From Vibrio renipiscarius (GTDB lineage: Bacteria > Pseudomonadota > Gammaproteobacteria > Enterobacterales > Vibrionaceae), in NCBI RefSeq assembly GCF_000827885.1, contig NZ_JTKH01000013.1, positions 1-64,000 on the forward strand: DNA of 64,000 nt, in the 5' to 3' direction. This document shows positions 30,125 through 41,279 of the stretch, in pieces. The notes under the pieces are model-generated. The model had not been told where the DNA came from. It was given only the letters and a program-made list of their open reading frames with translations, and ran no database searches. Made by a program: the position numbers and the translations under genes. The first letter of the stretch is position 1; each line of letters begins with the position of its first letter.

Positions 30125-31755
30125 CACCTTCGGAGATTCGTCGCCTTTACCGAATCATCAAAGTCCAACTTGAGTACGGTCTGGATGAGCTGCTGCCCAA
30201 TCATCAGTTAACCAAAGCCCCATTACTGGCCCGCAAAGCGCTATTCTGGATTAAGAATCAACATCCAGAGAAACCGCTGGGTGAGCGTTTACGTTTAGCA
30301 CTGCAAGAGCTAGGTCCGGTTTGGATTAAGTTTGGTCAGATGATGTCGACGCGCCGAGATTTGTTTCCTCCGCACATTGCTGACCCGTTGGCGTTGTTGC
30401 AAGACCAAGTCGCGCCCTTTGATGGCGCGTTAGCGAAAGCGCAGATGGAAGCATCGCTAGGCGGCCCGATTGAGAATTGGTTTAGCGAATTTGATATCAA
30501 GCCTCTGGCATCTGCGTCTATTGCTCAAGTGCATACCGCTCGCCTTAAAGCGACTGGGCAGGAAATTGTTTTGAAGGTCATTCGACCTGATATTCGTCCG
30601 GTGATTGATGCAGATCTAAAACTGATGTATCGCATGGCGCGTATAGTCGCCAAGGCGCAACCGGAAGCTCGTCGTTTAAAACCGGTTGAAGTGGTGCGAG
30701 AGTATGAAAAGACTCTGCTTGATGAACTAGACTTAAGAAGAGAAGCGGCAAACGCGATTCAATTGCGTCGTAACTTTGAAGGCAGTGAAGAGTTATACGT
30801 ACCGGAAGTGTTACCTGATTTCAGCAGTGAATCGCTGATGGTGTCAGAGCGAATTTACGGCATTCAAGTGTCCGATATCGAAGGTTTAAAAGCCAACGGA
30901 ACGAACATGAAATTGCTGGCCGAACGCGGTGTGAGTGTTTTCTTTACCCAGGTGTTTCGCGACAGCTTCTTCCATGCAGACATGCACCCGGGCAACGTGT
31001 TTGTTGAGCCCGAGCACCCAGAGAATCCACGTTGGATTGGTTTGGATTGTGGCATTGTTGGTACATTGAACAGCGACGATAAACGTTACTTGGCGGAAAA
31101 CTTTTTAGCCTTCTTTAATCGTGATTATCGCCGTGTGGCAGAATTGCATGTCGAGTCGGGTTGGGTTCCACGTGAAACCAACATTGATGAGTTTGAATTT
31201 GCTATTCGTATCGTGTGTGAGCCGATTTTTGCGAAACCGTTGTGTGAGATTTCGTTTGGTCATGTACTACTGAATCTATTTAACACTGCGCGCCGCTTCG
31301 AGATGGAAGTGCAGCCGCAACTGGTCTTGCTGCAAAAAACCTTACTCTATGTTGAAGGGTTAGGGCGTCAGCTATACCCACAGTTGGATCTGTGGGCAAC
31401 AGCGAAACCTTTCCTTGAAACCTGGATGATGAATCAAGTTGGTCCGCAAGCGCTGATCAACGCTGTGAAAGATCGCGCGCCGTTTTGGGCGGAGAAATTA
31501 CCTGAGCTACCAGAGTTGTTGTACGACAGCTTGCGTCAAGGTAAAGCCATGACAGAACGCATGGATCAGCTCTATCAAGGTTATCGATCTTCAAAGCGTC
31601 AACAGGCAACAGGTAAATTTTTATTTGGTGTTGGTGCCACATTAGTCGTATGCTCGGCAATAATGGTCAACAGCACTTACGAGCAATTGTCACCGATCTG
31701 CGTCATTGCAGGGGTCACATTTTGGTTGCTCAGCTGGCGGGCTTATCGTCGATAG
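30121..31755 (+). CDS. ubiB: Ubiquinone biosynthesis ATPase/kinase-like protein UbiB
   Basis: A 544-aa ABC1/ADCK/UbiB atypical kinase. The diagnostic KxGQ motif is in [16 protein letters not shown], the Ala-rich nucleotide loop in [13 protein letters not shown], the catalytic-like [11 protein letters not shown] and the metal-binding GLDCGIVG. Two hydrophobic C-terminal helices anchor it to the inner membrane. It is required for ubiquinone synthesis, probably by moving lipid intermediates. The start overlaps ubiJ; tatA follows about 50 bases later. Confidence 0.97.
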   Translation: MTPSEIRRLYRIIKVQLEYGLDELLPNHQLTKAPLLARKALFWIKNQHPEKPLGERLRLALQELGPVWIKFGQMMSTRRDLFPPHIADPLALLQDQVAPFDGALAKAQMEASLGGPIENWFSEFDIKPLASASIAQVHTARLKATGQEIVLKVIRPDIRPVIDADLKLMYRMARIVAKAQPEARRLKPVEVVREYEKTLLDELDLRREAANAIQLRRNFEGSEELYVPEVLPDFSSESLMVSERIYGIQVSDIEGLKANGTNMKLLAERGVSVFFTQVFRDSFFHADMHPGNVFVEPEHPENPRWIGLDCGIVGTLNSDDKRYLAENFLAFFNRDYRRVAELHVESGWVPRETNIDEFEFAIRIVCEPIFAKPLCEISFGHVLLNLFNTARRFEMEVQPQLVLLQKTLLYVEGLGRQLYPQLDLWATAKPFLETWMMNQVGPQALINAVKDRAPFWAEKLPELPELLYDSLRQGKAMTERMDQLYQGYRSSKRQQATGKFLFGVGATLVVCSAIMVNSTYEQLSPICVIAGVTFWLLSWRAYRR

Positions 31756-31805
31756 GCGTTAAACTCATAAAATAATTTTGTTTAATAGAACCCGAGGTAA
31801 ATGAA

Positions 31806-32051
31806 ATGGGTGGTATTAGTATTTGGCAACTTCTGATTGTTGCTGTGATTGTTATCCTGCTATTCGGTACCAAGAAACTACGTAACATTGGTGGTGACTT
31901 AGGTAGTGCTGTTAAAGGCTTTAAAAAGGCCATGAGCGACGAAGAAGCTTCTCAAGATAAGAAAGATGCGGATTTCGAGCCTAAAAATTTAGAGCAGCAG
32001 CAAAAGACAGAAGCGACTGCTGAAACTAAGAAAGACAAAGAGCAGGCATAA
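31806..32051 (+). CDS. tatA: Twin-arginine translocase subunit TatA
   Basis: An 81-aa protein with one N-terminal membrane helix ([20 protein letters not shown]), the FGTKKLRN hinge, an amphipathic helix and a charged C-terminal tail ending KKDKEQA. TatA oligomerises to let folded proteins cross the inner membrane. It is first of tatABC, directly after ubiB as in E. coli. Confidence 0.96.
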   Translation: MGGISIWQLLIVAVIVILLFGTKKLRNIGGDLGSAVKGFKKAMSDEEASQDKKDADFEPKNLEQQQKTEATAETKKDKEQA

Positions 32052-32054
32052 TAC

Positions 32055-32438
32055 GTGTTTGATATCGGTTTTTGGGAACTGGTATTAATATCTGTTGTTG
32101 CTCTTGTTGTATTGGGCCCTGAACGTTTGCCACATGCGATTCGAAGCGTTTCACGTTTTGTGTCGCAAGCCAAAACCATGGCAAACAGCGTGAAAGATGA
32201 AATCTCTCATGAGCTAAAGGTACAAGAACTGCAAGAGAACTTGCGTAAAGCCGAAAAAATGGGGATGGAAGATCTGTCTCCAGAATTGAAGTCTTCCGTT
32301 GAAGAACTCAAGAAAGCGGCGCAAGAGGTGCAACGTCCCTACGCTCAAAAAGCGGCAGAGACAGAGACGGTAGTGAACAGTGACACTAAGCCACTGACAA
32401 GCCAGTCTAGTGCACCGGCAGATAAGAAAGCCGAGTAG
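32055..32438 (+). CDS. tatB: Twin-arginine translocase subunit TatB
   Basis: A 127-aa protein with the TatB N-terminus [20 protein letters not shown] and the GPERLP hinge (Glu in the helix is typical of TatB), then an amphipathic helix and a variable tail. With TatC it forms the receptor for twin-arginine signal peptides. The start is GTG at 32055, 3 bases after the tatA stop; no in-frame ATG gives a full helix. Confidence 0.96.
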   Translation: MFDIGFWELVLISVVALVVLGPERLPHAIRSVSRFVSQAKTMANSVKDEISHELKVQELQENLRKAEKMGMEDLSPELKSSVEELKKAAQEVQRPYAQKAAETETVVNSDTKPLTSQSSAPADKKAE

Positions 32439-32502
32439 CCTTTAAGTGAGGAGCTGCATGTGACGTGCGGCTCCTTTTTGATCTTCTAGAATGAGGTTTG
32501 AT

Positions 32503-33255
32503 ATGCCTTCTGTTGAGCAGACGCAACCTTTAATCAGCCACTTACTGGAACTGCGTAATCGTCTATTACGCGCGCTGGTTGCGGTACTGATTGTATTTCT
32601 TGGTTTAATCTACTTCTCTGGTGATATCTACGAGTTTGTTTCAAAACCACTTGTCGACAAATTACCGGAAGGGGCGACAATGATCGCGACAGATGTCGCG
32701 TCCCCTTTCTTTACGCCATTAAAACTGACGTTAATCGCGTCGGTGTTTATTGCCGTGCCACTGATTCTTTATCAGGTTTGGGCCTTTGTCGCACCAGGAT
32801 TGTATAAACACGAACGTCGCTTAATTATGCCGCTGATGTTCTCCAGCTCACTGCTGTTTTACGCGGGGGTTTCTTTTGCGTATTTCGTGGTGTTCCCGCT
32901 GGTGTTTGGCTTTTTTACCGCGATATCGTTGGGGGGCGTAGAATTCGCCACCGACATTTCCAGTTATCTTGATTTCGTTCTCGCGCTATTTATGGCGTTT
33001 GGTATTGCGTTTGAGATACCGGTAGCGATTATCTTGTTGTGCTGGACGGGAGCGACCTCACCGGATGAATTAAGGTCGAAGCGTCCGTATATTATTGTGA
33101 TCGCTTTCATCGTTGGCATGTTACTGACACCACCCGACATCATCTCGCAAACGCTATTGGCGATTCCAATGTGTTTGTTGTTTGAGGTGGGACTGTTCTT
33201 TGCACGTTTCTATGTCCGTAAGGATGAAGACGAAGAAGAGCAAGTCGAAGAGTAA
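32503..33255 (+). CDS. tatC: Twin-arginine translocase subunit TatC
   Basis: A 250-aa protein with six membrane helices. The N-terminal cytoplasmic signal-peptide site is [13 protein letters not shown], and the [17 protein letters not shown] loop and the [11 protein letters not shown] segment with its conserved Glu are present. The ATG at 32503 is preceded by GAGG with good spacing; the upstream ATG 32491 adds four residues and has no such signal. A terminator follows 20 bases after the stop. Confidence 0.97.
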   Translation: MPSVEQTQPLISHLLELRNRLLRALVAVLIVFLGLIYFSGDIYEFVSKPLVDKLPEGATMIATDVASPFFTPLKLTLIASVFIAVPLILYQVWAFVAPGLYKHERRLIMPLMFSSSLLFYAGVSFAYFVVFPLVFGFFTAISLGGVEFATDISSYLDFVLALFMAFGIAFEIPVAIILLCWTGATSPDELRSKRPYIIVIAFIVGMLLTPPDIISQTLLAIPMCLLFEVGLFFARFYVRKDEDEEEQVEE

Positions 33256-33275
33256 TGATACTGCTCGTCGTATTG

Positions 33276-33307
33276 AAAAAGGTTGGCTATGCCAACCTTT
33301 TTTTTAT
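33276..33307 (+). terminator. Terminator after tatC
   Basis: Stem AAAAAGGTTGGC / GCCAACCTTTTT with a 3-base TAT loop and eight T. Confidence 0.93.
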
Positions 33308-33360
33308 GCCTGTGAGAGACGAATGGCGATCAAAATCGCGTGTTATTCGTCGCTAAACCT

Positions 33361-34122
33361 TTATAGCTTAAACAGCATTTTCGCGTTGTGCGTCGTGAGC
33401 TCATCGACCTGTTGTAAGCTCATCTCGCGCAGATCCGCCACACGTTGAGCGACCAACTGAGTGTAGGCTGGCTCGTTGCGTTTACCGCGATGCGGCACTG
33501 GCGCTAGGTAAGGGCAGTCGGTTTCTAAAATGAGATAGTTCAGATCCAGCTCCGGGATCACCACATCCATGCCGCCATTTTTAAAGGTAGAGACGCCACC
33601 TAAACCTAAATGAAAACCAAGGTCGTTGATCGCCTTGGCTTCTTCAATACTGCCCCCGAAGCAGTGGAAGACGCCACTTAGCGATCCATCTTGTTCTTGG
33701 CGAAGTAGGCTGAGGGTTTCTTCAATCGAATCACGGGTATGGATCACCACCGGTAGACGCATTTCTTTCGCCCAGTTTAACTGAGTAATGAAGGCCTTTT
33801 CTTGTTCCGTTCGGTAAGTTTTGTCCCAATATAAATCGATACCAATTTCACCCACGGCAATAAACGAATGCTGGCTAAACCACTGATAGATAGTCGCTAG
33901 GGTTTGATCAACGTTGCCATCGACATAGCAAGGGTGCAGTCCCATCATTGAACGGCAAATTTCAGGATAAGCGGCTTCGGTTTTGAGCATTGGTTCAATC
34001 GAGTCTAGATCAATGTTCGGCAATAAAATGTGCTCAATACCTTGCGCTAATGCTCGTTGTACAACGTCGTCGCGATCATTATCAAATTCGCTGGCGTAGA
34101 TATGGGCATGGCTATCGATCAT
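33361..34122 (-). CDS. TatD-family metal-dependent DNase/hydrolase
   Basis: A 253-aa TIM-barrel metalloenzyme of the TatD family. The metal ligands are HxH in IDSHAHIY (His5, His7), Glu in VGEIGIDLYW, His in VVIHTRD, His in VFHCFGG and Asp in LETDCPYLAP. TatD proteins have 3'-5' exonuclease activity. It is next to tatABC but on the opposite strand, so it is not in that operon; E. coli tatD is co-linear instead. Paralogues (YcfH, YjjV) are hard to separate by eye. Confidence 0.92.
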   Translation of the reverse strand: MIDSHAHIYASEFDNDRDDVVQRALAQGIEHILLPNIDLDSIEPMLKTEAAYPEICRSMMGLHPCYVDGNVDQTLATIYQWFSQHSFIAVGEIGIDLYWDKTYRTEQEKAFITQLNWAKEMRLPVVIHTRDSIEETLSLLRQEQDGSLSGVFHCFGGSIEEAKAINDLGFHLGLGGVSTFKNGGMDVVIPELDLNYLILETDCPYLAPVPHRGKRNEPAYTQLVAQRVADLREMSLQQVDELTTHNAKMLFKL

Positions 34123-34208
34123 GGTGATTCTCTTGATTCATGGGTTATATTTCGGTCTGAACAAAGTATACGGCAGTGTGAAGCGTAGGTCATTTTTTGC
34201 ATTTTTAA

Positions 34209-35327
<1,119 letters not shown>

Positions 35328-35346
35328 TTAAGACAGTAATCAATTG

Positions 35347-35376
35347 AAAGGTCGGCGATAGCCGGCCTTTTTTTTC
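35347..35376 (+). terminator. Terminator after hemB
   Basis: Stem AAAGGTCGGC / GCCGGCCTTT (one G-U pair), GATA loop, eight T. Confidence 0.92.
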
Positions 35377-35460
35377 CCTGGATAAATGTGGTGACGATGT
35401 TGATGTAAATAAGCCGTATCAATACGGTAAAAATAAATGAGACTTTTTCTCATTTAGCTA

Positions 35461-35489
35461 TTGACTGTGTAAATGAGAATCATTATTAT
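35461..35489 (+). promoter_or_regulatory. RyhB promoter with overlapping Fur box
   Basis: -35 TTGACT (35461-35466), 17 bases, -10 TATTAT (35484-35489), predicting a start near 35496. A Fur box at 35469-35487 (GTAAATGAGAATCATTATT) matches 15 of 19 positions of the consensus GATAATGATAATCATTATC and covers the spacer and -10. Fe-loaded Fur would therefore block transcription, the standard control of RyhB. Confidence 0.9.
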
Positions 35490-35495
35490 CGATAT

Positions 35496-35720
35496 CGTCT
35501 TAGGGAATGAGGTTGTTCACAAGGATGTTGAGTCATTAATTTTAAGCAATTGAATTTAATGGCGACACAGAATTCAACGAACTTGCACAAGTTCTTTTTG
35601 ACACGACATTGCTCACATTGCTTCCAGTGTAATTTATAGCTATTTGGCAAAGCGAAATGTTCCACATGAAACGCTTTGACAGTTTATCGCTAGGCGACAT
35701 CGAAAGATGTCGCTTTTTTT
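35496..35720 (+). ncRNA. ryhB: RyhB iron-responsive small RNA
   Basis: The core ACACGACATTGCTCACATTG starts at 35601 and continues CTTCCAGT, almost identical to the pairing core of E. coli RyhB (GCACGACATTGCTCACATTG). The RNA runs from the Fur-controlled promoter to a terminator of 8-bp stem GCGACATC / GATGTCGC, GAAA loop and seven T (35694-35720). The deduced length is about 225 bases, which is the long form known from V. cholerae rather than the 90-base E. coli form. RyhB represses iron-using genes under iron starvation with Hfq. Ends are deduced from promoter and terminator. Confidence 0.93.
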
Positions 35721-35776
35721 ATCCCTGTCATTTGGCCTTGCACAAAAGGGCACCAACAGTCTTTTCCACAATTGAA

Positions 35777-35912
35777 GATCGTTTTTAGATCTCAAATCAA
35801 ACGATCGATCCTTTAATATATCCTTTGTAAACAATGCATTGCGTATGAAAATACCAGTAAAATACAAAAACAAAAAGACTGGGGATAATTATTATAAACA
35901 GAGTTATCCACA
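35777..35912. other. Dam-site cluster and DnaA boxes before polA
   Basis: Four GATC sites fall within 34 bases (35777, 35788, 35803, 35807), two of them in an inverted repeat GATCGTTT / AAACGATC (35777-35784 and 35799-35806). A perfect DnaA box TTATCCACA is at 35904-35912 and a one-mismatch box TTTTCCACA at 35762-35770. The segment is AT-rich. This is the rest of the 325-base gap between ryhB and polA, which has no credible ORF. Function unknown; DnaA/Dam-influenced polA expression is one possibility. Confidence 0.5.
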
Positions 35913-36045
35913 GATGGCGGGTTGGGTTGTAGAGATTCTAAACAAATGCCGCAAGAGACATCACAGAGTTTGCATGGCATCGCTGGCACAGTCGTGGCAT
36001 TCTAAGCAGATCTTATTTTGCATTTTCTTTGGAAACTAAAAGACT

Positions 36046-38856
36046 ATGGCTCGTATCCCAGATAACCCGTTAATTCTGATCGACGGTTCTTCCTATCTAT
36101 ACCGTGCATTCCATGCTTACCCTGGCACCATGAGTAATGGTGATATCCCAACCAATGCGGTTTATGGCGTGGTAAACATGCTTCGTAGCATGATGCGTCA
36201 ATTTGCGTCGGATCGCATTGCAGTGATCTTTGATGCGAAAGGAAAAACCTTCCGTGATGATATGTATCCGGAATACAAGGCAAATCGACCACCGATGCCG
36301 GATGATCTTCGTTGCCAAATTGAACCGCTGCATAATGTTATTCGAGCGATGGGTTTGCCATTGATCTCGATCTCAGGCGTGGAAGCGGATGATGTGATCG
36401 GTACATTAGCGTATCAAGCATCACAACAGGGCATTCCTGTCCTGATCAGTACCGGCGATAAAGATATGGCACAGCTGGTGGATGAAAACGTCACGCTGAT
36501 CAATACCATGACCAACGTTGTGCTTGATCGTGAAGGCGTCATTGAAAAGTTTGGTGTTCCACCAGAATTGATCATCGATTACCTCGCACTGATGGGCGAT
36601 AAAGTGGATAACATTCCAGGCGTTCCGGGTGTCGGTGATAAAACCGCGACGGCTTTGTTGCAAGGCATCGGTAGCATGGAGATGCTGTATCAGAATCTGG
36701 ATGATATCGCCGCGCTAGGCTTCCGTGGCTCGAAAACCATGGCCAAAAAGCTGGAAGATAACAAAGAAAATGCATTGCTCTCTTATCAACTAGCAACCAT
36801 CAAACTTGATGTGGAAATGGAATTCAAACCGGAACAGTTGGTAAAAGCGCTGCCAAATACCGATGATCTCATCAAACTGTTTGGTCAACTTGTCTTTAAG
36901 TCATGGCTCAATGAGTTACTTGAAGGGGGTACCGGTGTGGTTGAAGCGATTGAAAAGAGCGGGGCTGTCGCCACATCATCATCGACGTCAGCGTCAACAA
37001 GCGACAACCAAGTTGAAATCGATCGTTCAGCGATCAGCATTGATCGCAGCCAATATGAAACGATTCTTGATGAAGCGCGCTTTGCTCATTGGTTAGAGAA
37101 ACTGAAAGCCGCGGACGTCTTTGCCTTTGATACGGAAACCGATAGCCTAGATTACATGGTTGCGAATCTGGTTGGTGTTTCGTTTGCCACCGAAGAAGGT
37201 GTTGCGGCGTATGTTCCGGTTGCGCATGACTATTTAGACGCGCCAGAGCAGCTTGATCGTGATTGGGTATTGGAGCAACTAAAGCCGTTATTGGAAGACG
37301 ATAACCAAGCGAAAGTTGGTCAAAACCTCAAGTACGATGCGAGCATTGTTGCTCGTTATGGCATTGAGATGCGTGGCATTAAATTCGATACCATGTTGGC
37401 TTCTTACGTTTATAACAGCGTCGGTGGTAAACATGATATGGATAGCTTGGCGCTGCGCTTCTTACAGCACAGCTGCATCTCATTTGAGCAAGTGGCAGGT
37501 AAAGGTAAAAAGCAACTGACCTTTAATCAAATCGATCTTGAGCAAGCGTCGCCTTATGCTGCTGAAGATGCTGATGTGACATTGCGTTTACACCACCGCC
37601 TCAATGAAAGCCTAGCAAAAGACGACAAGCTTAACGCGATCTATCATGAGATTGAGATGCCATTGGTGCCGGTACTGTCGCGTATTGAGCGCACTGGCGT
37701 ATTGATTGATGACATGAAGCTGTCTGCACAATCACAAGAAATTGCGGTACGTTTGGATGAGCTTGAACAAAAAGCGTATGAGCTCGCTGAACAAGAATTC
37801 AATATGAATTCGCCGAAGCAGTTACAAGCATTATTGTTTGAAAAAATGGGGCTACCGGTCATTAAGAAAACGCCGTCAGGTACGCCTTCAACCAATGAAG
37901 AAGTGCTGCAAGAGTTGGCGTTAGATTACCCATTACCAAAACTGATTTTGGAATATCGTGGTTTGGCTAAGCTGAAATCGACTTACACCGATAAGCTACC
38001 AAAAATGATCAACCCAGAAACAGGGCGCGTTCATACCTCTTACCACCAAGCGGTTACCGCGACCGGTCGTCTATCATCGACCGATCCAAACCTACAAAAC
38101 ATCCCAATTCGTAATGAAGAAGGTCGCCGTATTCGTCAGGCCTTTATCGCTCCGCATGGTTACAAGATTCTTGCGGTCGATTACTCCCAAATTGAATTGC
38201 GTATTATGGCGCATCTCTCAGGGGATAAAGCGTTGTTAGAAGCGTTCCGTGAAGGGAAAGATATTCACGCGGCAACGGCGGCGGAAATCATGGGAACGAC
38301 GATTGATCAGGTTTCTTCAGAGCAACGTCGTCGTGCTAAAGCGGTAAACTTCGGTCTGATTTATGGCATGAGTGCGTTTGGCTTGGCTAAGCAGTTAGGG
38401 ATCCCTCGCGGTGAAGCGCAAGATTACATGAACAAGTATTTCGAGCGTTACCCTGGCGTGATGCAATACATGGAAGACACCCGTAGCGCAGCGTCTGAGC
38501 AAGGCTATGTGGAAACCATCTTTGGTCGTCGTCTGCATTTACCTGAAATTCAATCTCGCAACGGCATGCGTCGTAAAGCGGCCGAGCGTGCGGCGATTAA
38601 CGCGCCAATGCAGGGCACCGCTGCCGACATCATCAAGAAAGCGATGCTTCTGGTTGATGAATGGATTGAAAAAGAAGGCGATGGTCGTGTGAAATTGCTC
38701 ATGCAAGTGCACGATGAATTGGTCTTTGAAGTACAAGAGTCAGCCTTGGCTGAAATTGAAACAAAAGTACAAGAATTGATGGAAGCGGCAGCGACACTCG
38801 CGGTGCCATTAATCGCAGAGAGTGGGCACGGTGACAACTGGGACCAGGCTCACTAG
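36046..38856 (+). CDS. polA: DNA polymerase I
   Basis: A 936-aa three-domain enzyme for Okazaki-fragment maturation and repair. The 5' nuclease domain (about 1-290) has [14 protein letters not shown] and VEADDVIGT; the 3'-5' exonuclease (about 330-520) keeps its acidic residues ([11 protein letters not shown]), so proofreading is likely intact. The polymerase domain has motif [14 protein letters not shown], motif [20 protein letters not shown] and motif [12 protein letters not shown]. The length matches E. coli (928 aa). Spot 42 follows downstream as in enterics. Confidence 0.98.
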   Translation: MARIPDNPLILIDGSSYLYRAFHAYPGTMSNGDIPTNAVYGVVNMLRSMMRQFASDRIAVIFDAKGKTFRDDMYPEYKANRPPMPDDLRCQIEPLHNVIRAMGLPLISISGVEADDVIGTLAYQASQQGIPVLISTGDKDMAQLVDENVTLINTMTNVVLDREGVIEKFGVPPELIIDYLALMGDKVDNIPGVPGVGDKTATALLQGIGSMEMLYQNLDDIAALGFRGSKTMAKKLEDNKENALLSYQLATIKLDVEMEFKPEQLVKALPNTDDLIKLFGQLVFKSWLNELLEGGTGVVEAIEKSGAVATSSSTSASTSDNQVEIDRSAISIDRSQYETILDEARFAHWLEKLKAADVFAFDTETDSLDYMVANLVGVSFATEEGVAAYVPVAHDYLDAPEQLDRDWVLEQLKPLLEDDNQAKVGQNLKYDASIVARYGIEMRGIKFDTMLASYVYNSVGGKHDMDSLALRFLQHSCISFEQVAGKGKKQLTFNQIDLEQASPYAAEDADVTLRLHHRLNESLAKDDKLNAIYHEIEMPLVPVLSRIERTGVLIDDMKLSAQSQEIAVRLDELEQKAYELAEQEFNMNSPKQLQALLFEKMGLPVIKKTPSGTPSTNEEVLQELALDYPLPKLILEYRGLAKLKSTYTDKLPKMINPETGRVHTSYHQAVTATGRLSSTDPNLQNIPIRNEEGRRIRQAFIAPHGYKILAVDYSQIELRIMAHLSGDKALLEAFREGKDIHAATAAEIMGTTIDQVSSEQRRRAKAVNFGLIYGMSAFGLAKQLGIPRGEAQDYMNKYFERYPGVMQYMEDTRSAASEQGYVETIFGRRLHLPEIQSRNGMRRKAAERAAINAPMQGTAADIIKKAMLLVDEWIEKEGDGRVKLLMQVHDELVFEVQESALAEIETKVQELMEAAATLAVPLIAESGHGDNWDQAH

Positions 38857-38889
38857 ACAAAAATTGTACAAATTGCCCTAAATAGCATG

Positions 38890-38917
38890 AGCCAGCGCAC
38901 AAACGCTGGCTTTTTTA
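38890..38917 (+). terminator. Terminator after polA
   Basis: Stem AGCCAGCG / CGCTGGCT with a 6-base loop and six T. Confidence 0.9.
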
Positions 38918-39032
38918 TTGCCGCTAAAAAAGCCTATGATAACAAGGGTTTTCTGTTACTAAATAAAACCAAAATGAAAAAAAACTACAAAAATAGTTTC
39001 CATCACTGAGCAATTGTTGTACATTATTCGAC

Positions 39033-39140
39033 GTAGGGTACAGAGGTAAGATGTTCTATCTTTCAGACCTTTTGTTTCACGTTATTGGATTAGGCTGATT
39101 CAGCCGCCCCAGCCAGTGTTTGGCTGGGGCGTTTTTTATT
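39033..39140 (+). ncRNA. spf: Spot 42 small RNA
   Basis: It begins GTAGGGTACAGAGGTAAGAT and continues GTTCTATCTTTCAGACCTTT, nearly identical to the 5' half of E. coli Spot 42. It ends with a terminator CCCCAGCCAG / CTGGCTGGGGC-like stem and a T-run (39110-39140). Length about 107 bases. It lies between polA and engB, exactly the position of spf in E. coli. Spot 42 is repressed by cAMP-CRP and represses secondary carbon-use genes when glucose is present. A TACATT element at 39020 could be the -10. Confidence 0.97.
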
Positions 39141-39468
39141 GGGCCAAAGAAAAGTTTCAATAGCGCTTATCGCCAATCAAAATATCCCCCCAATTCACCG
39201 CCATTTTAAGCTTTTTTAGGCTGATGACTTCGTTACGTACATTCACCGTTTTTAGTCTGTTTTGTAATATTTATCCATGTACAAACTTGTTATTTAATCT
39301 AATAAATTAAATGTTAGCCATTAACGCTGTTAACGTTTTCTGGTCGGTAAACACGCGTTCATGAGTTAAGTCTTTTCTCTATTGAGATGACGCTAGCGAA
39401 GGCCATTAAATGCACGAGTGAAGCGGAAGTGAGTCTTGAAAGGGGGCATAACGGTTGAAACGGGTATA
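39141..39468. other. Intergenic region between spf and engB, no feature recognised
   Basis: About 330 AT-rich bases without a credible ORF, tRNA or strong hairpin of its own. Small RNAs have been described near spf in related Vibrionaceae, but I cannot point to a promoter-terminator pair here. Confidence 0.5.
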
Positions 39469-39495
39469 AAAAAGCCCCGCACATGGCGAGGCTTT
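39469..39495 (-). terminator. Terminator after engB
   Basis: On the minus strand: stem AAGCCTCGCC / TGCGGGGCTT with one mismatch, followed by six T; 17 bases after the engB stop. Confidence 0.8.
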
Positions 39496-39511
39496 CTGCA
39501 ATCATCGCGGC

Positions 39512-40174
39512 TTATTCGCCGTCGAAATCTGCTTGTTCGTCTTGATCTAGTTCGTCAACAAGGTGAGCAAATGCAGGTGCAAACCACTCATCCAGTTTGT
39601 GACGCAGTACATCAACACCGATCCCTTTTAGTGACGAGAAAGCATCGACTTTCACTGTGCCACCAAAACCAATCGCTTCTTCTTGGATCTTTAGCAGCTG
39701 CGCTTTACGTGCGCCGCTCTTCAGCTTATCAGCTTTAGTCAGAAGAACCTGTACAGGAATTCCGCTGTCTACAGCCCAAAAGATCAGTTGTTGGTCTAAA
39801 TCTTTCATTGGGTGACGAATGTCCATCAACACGACCAAGCCTTTCAAGCATTGACGTTGTTGTAGGTATTCACCCAAAGATTTCTGCCATTTCTTCTTCA
39901 GTTCAAGTGGAACTTGCGCAAAGCCGTATCCCGGTAAATCGACGATATGACAGCCATCGGTCACCTTAAAAAGGTTGATCAATTGTGTACGACCAGGCGT
40001 TTTACTCGTCTTTGCTAAGCTCTTTTGGTTCGTTAGGCGGTTCAAAGAGCTTGATTTACCCGCGTTGGAGCGTCCGGCGAACGCAATTTCGATTCCCTCA
40101 TCCTCTGGCAAATGACGAATATCAGGTGCACTTGTGATGAAATGGGTGTTTTGGTAATTAATTTTTACGCTCAC
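39512..40174 (-). CDS. engB: Ribosome biogenesis GTPase EngB (YihA/YsxC)
   Basis: A 220-aa TRAFAC GTPase needed for large-subunit assembly and division. G1 is [16 protein letters not shown]3 [10 protein letters not shown]4 [10 protein letters not shown]. The length matches E. coli YihA (210 aa). GTG at 40174 is the likely start, since GGAG lies 6 bases before it and the protein then begins [19 protein letters not shown] as in relatives; the ATG at 40186 lacks a ribosome site. It is divergent from the cytochrome c4 gene. Confidence 0.95.
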   Translation of the reverse strand: MSVKINYQNTHFITSAPDIRHLPEDEGIEIAFAGRSNAGKSSSLNRLTNQKSLAKTSKTPGRTQLINLFKVTDGCHIVDLPGYGFAQVPLELKKKWQKSLGEYLQQRQCLKGLVVLMDIRHPMKDLDQQLIFWAVDSGIPVQVLLTKADKLKSGARKAQLLKIQEEAIGFGGTVKVDAFSSLKGIGVDVLRHKLDEWFAPAFAHLVDELDQDEQADFDGE

Positions 40175-40322
40175 TGTTAACTCCATCTCGACTTTGTGTA
40201 GTCAATTGATTACTTTTTTGTGAAATTGTGTAAAATAACCGCACTCGGCATAAGGTCGCCTATTGTATCATGAGTGGCAATGCAGAGTGTTACTGGAAGC
40301 TTGATAATTATAATGGAATATC

Positions 40323-40940
40323 ATGAAGAAATTAGCGCTAATTGTGAGCCTTTTCGTCAGCTGCTCCGTGTCGGCTCAAGGCAGTATAGAAGCTGGTAAA
40401 GCAAAATCTCAAACTTGTGTGGCATGCCATGGCTCTGATGGCAACAGCTTACTGGGTATGTATCCCTCTTTGGCTGGGCAACATGCGAAGTATCTTGAGA
40501 AGCAGCTAAAAGATTTAAAACTGGGTATGACGAGTGCGGGTAAGCAAGGCCGCTATGACCCCGTCATGAGCGGTATGGCTCTCCCATTGAGTGAACAAGA
40601 TATGGCTGATCTTGCCGCCTATTATGCTTCTTTACCTTTGGCGCACAATACCACGCCTGAATCGGCTATCGAGCAAGGTAAAGTCCTTTATACCGCAGGC
40701 GATGCAGAGCGCGGTCTTACTGCATGTATTGCTTGTCATGGTCCTCGTGGCAACGGCACCGAGTTGTCTGGTTTCCCGAAAATTTCGGGTCAGCAACCGG
40801 ATTATATTAAATCTCAATTAATGAAATTCCGTGATGGCACGCGTGAGAACGATATGAATGAGATGATGCGTGATATTGCCAAGAAATTAACCGATAAAGA
40901 CATTGATACACTCTCGAACTACATGGGTGGTTTGCACTAA
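40323..40940 (+). CDS. Dihaem cytochrome c4
   Basis: A 205-aa periplasmic cytochrome with a signal peptide (about 1-19, cut near VSAQG) and two tandem c-type domains. Haem sites are CVACH (Cys32, Cys35, His36) and CIACH (Cys135, Cys138, His139); Met ligands are likely in VMSGMALPL and the matching region of the second half. Cytochrome c4 passes electrons from the bc1 complex to terminal oxidases. It stands alone with a hairpin after it. Confidence 0.95.
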   Translation: MKKLALIVSLFVSCSVSAQGSIEAGKAKSQTCVACHGSDGNSLLGMYPSLAGQHAKYLEKQLKDLKLGMTSAGKQGRYDPVMSGMALPLSEQDMADLAAYYASLPLAHNTTPESAIEQGKVLYTAGDAERGLTACIACHGPRGNGTELSGFPKISGQQPDYIKSQLMKFRDGTRENDMNEMMRDIAKKLTDKDIDTLSNYMGGLH

Positions 40941-40978
40941 GTGCGTTAGATGGTCATTCTTTTTTTTGGTCGGTGAGA

Positions 40979-41010
40979 TGAAAAGCTGCAAACTTATCGC
41001 GGCTTTTTTT
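40979..41010 (+). terminator. Terminator after cytochrome c4
   Basis: Short stem AAAAGCTGC / GCGGCTTTT (one G-U pair), 9-base loop, seven T. Weaker than others in the window. Confidence 0.65.
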
Positions 41011-41279
41011 GTGCGTTTTTTCATCACAAGGAAGAATGTCGTCGTCTCAGGGAGCATCTTTTGTCGTGAATATGTGATCCCCATCGCTGTGTGAATGAGG
41101 GGCGAATAGGCCATCTTGCTCTTGGTGGTGTGAGAGATTCGCCATAGCGTCACGAGATAAAAAGCAGCCGTTTAGATAAATAAAAATAAAATCATTAGCT
41201 TAACAACAGCGCTAATAATGAGCTGTCATTTTTTGTGTGCATGGGTTGTTTCAAGTCACGGCTGCAGTAAAGTAGTTCC

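Noticed and set aside
35762..35912. A replication origin between ryhB and polA
   Set aside because: DnaA boxes and Dam sites are present, but there are only two boxes, no iteron array, and Vibrio chromosome 1 oriC is known to lie near gidA/mnmG, not polA.
35839..36039. 66-aa ORF just upstream of polA
   Set aside because: Low-complexity, basic start in AT-rich intergenic DNA, no ribosome site; overlaps the DnaA-box region.
38985..39040. A third perfect parS in Spot 42 (TGTTTCACGTTATTGG near 39070)
   Set aside because: Only the left half matches; it is part of the conserved Spot 42 sequence.
39436..39738. Plus-strand 100-aa ORF antisense to engB
   Set aside because: It lies mostly on the opposite strand of engB, crosses its terminator and has no recognisable features.
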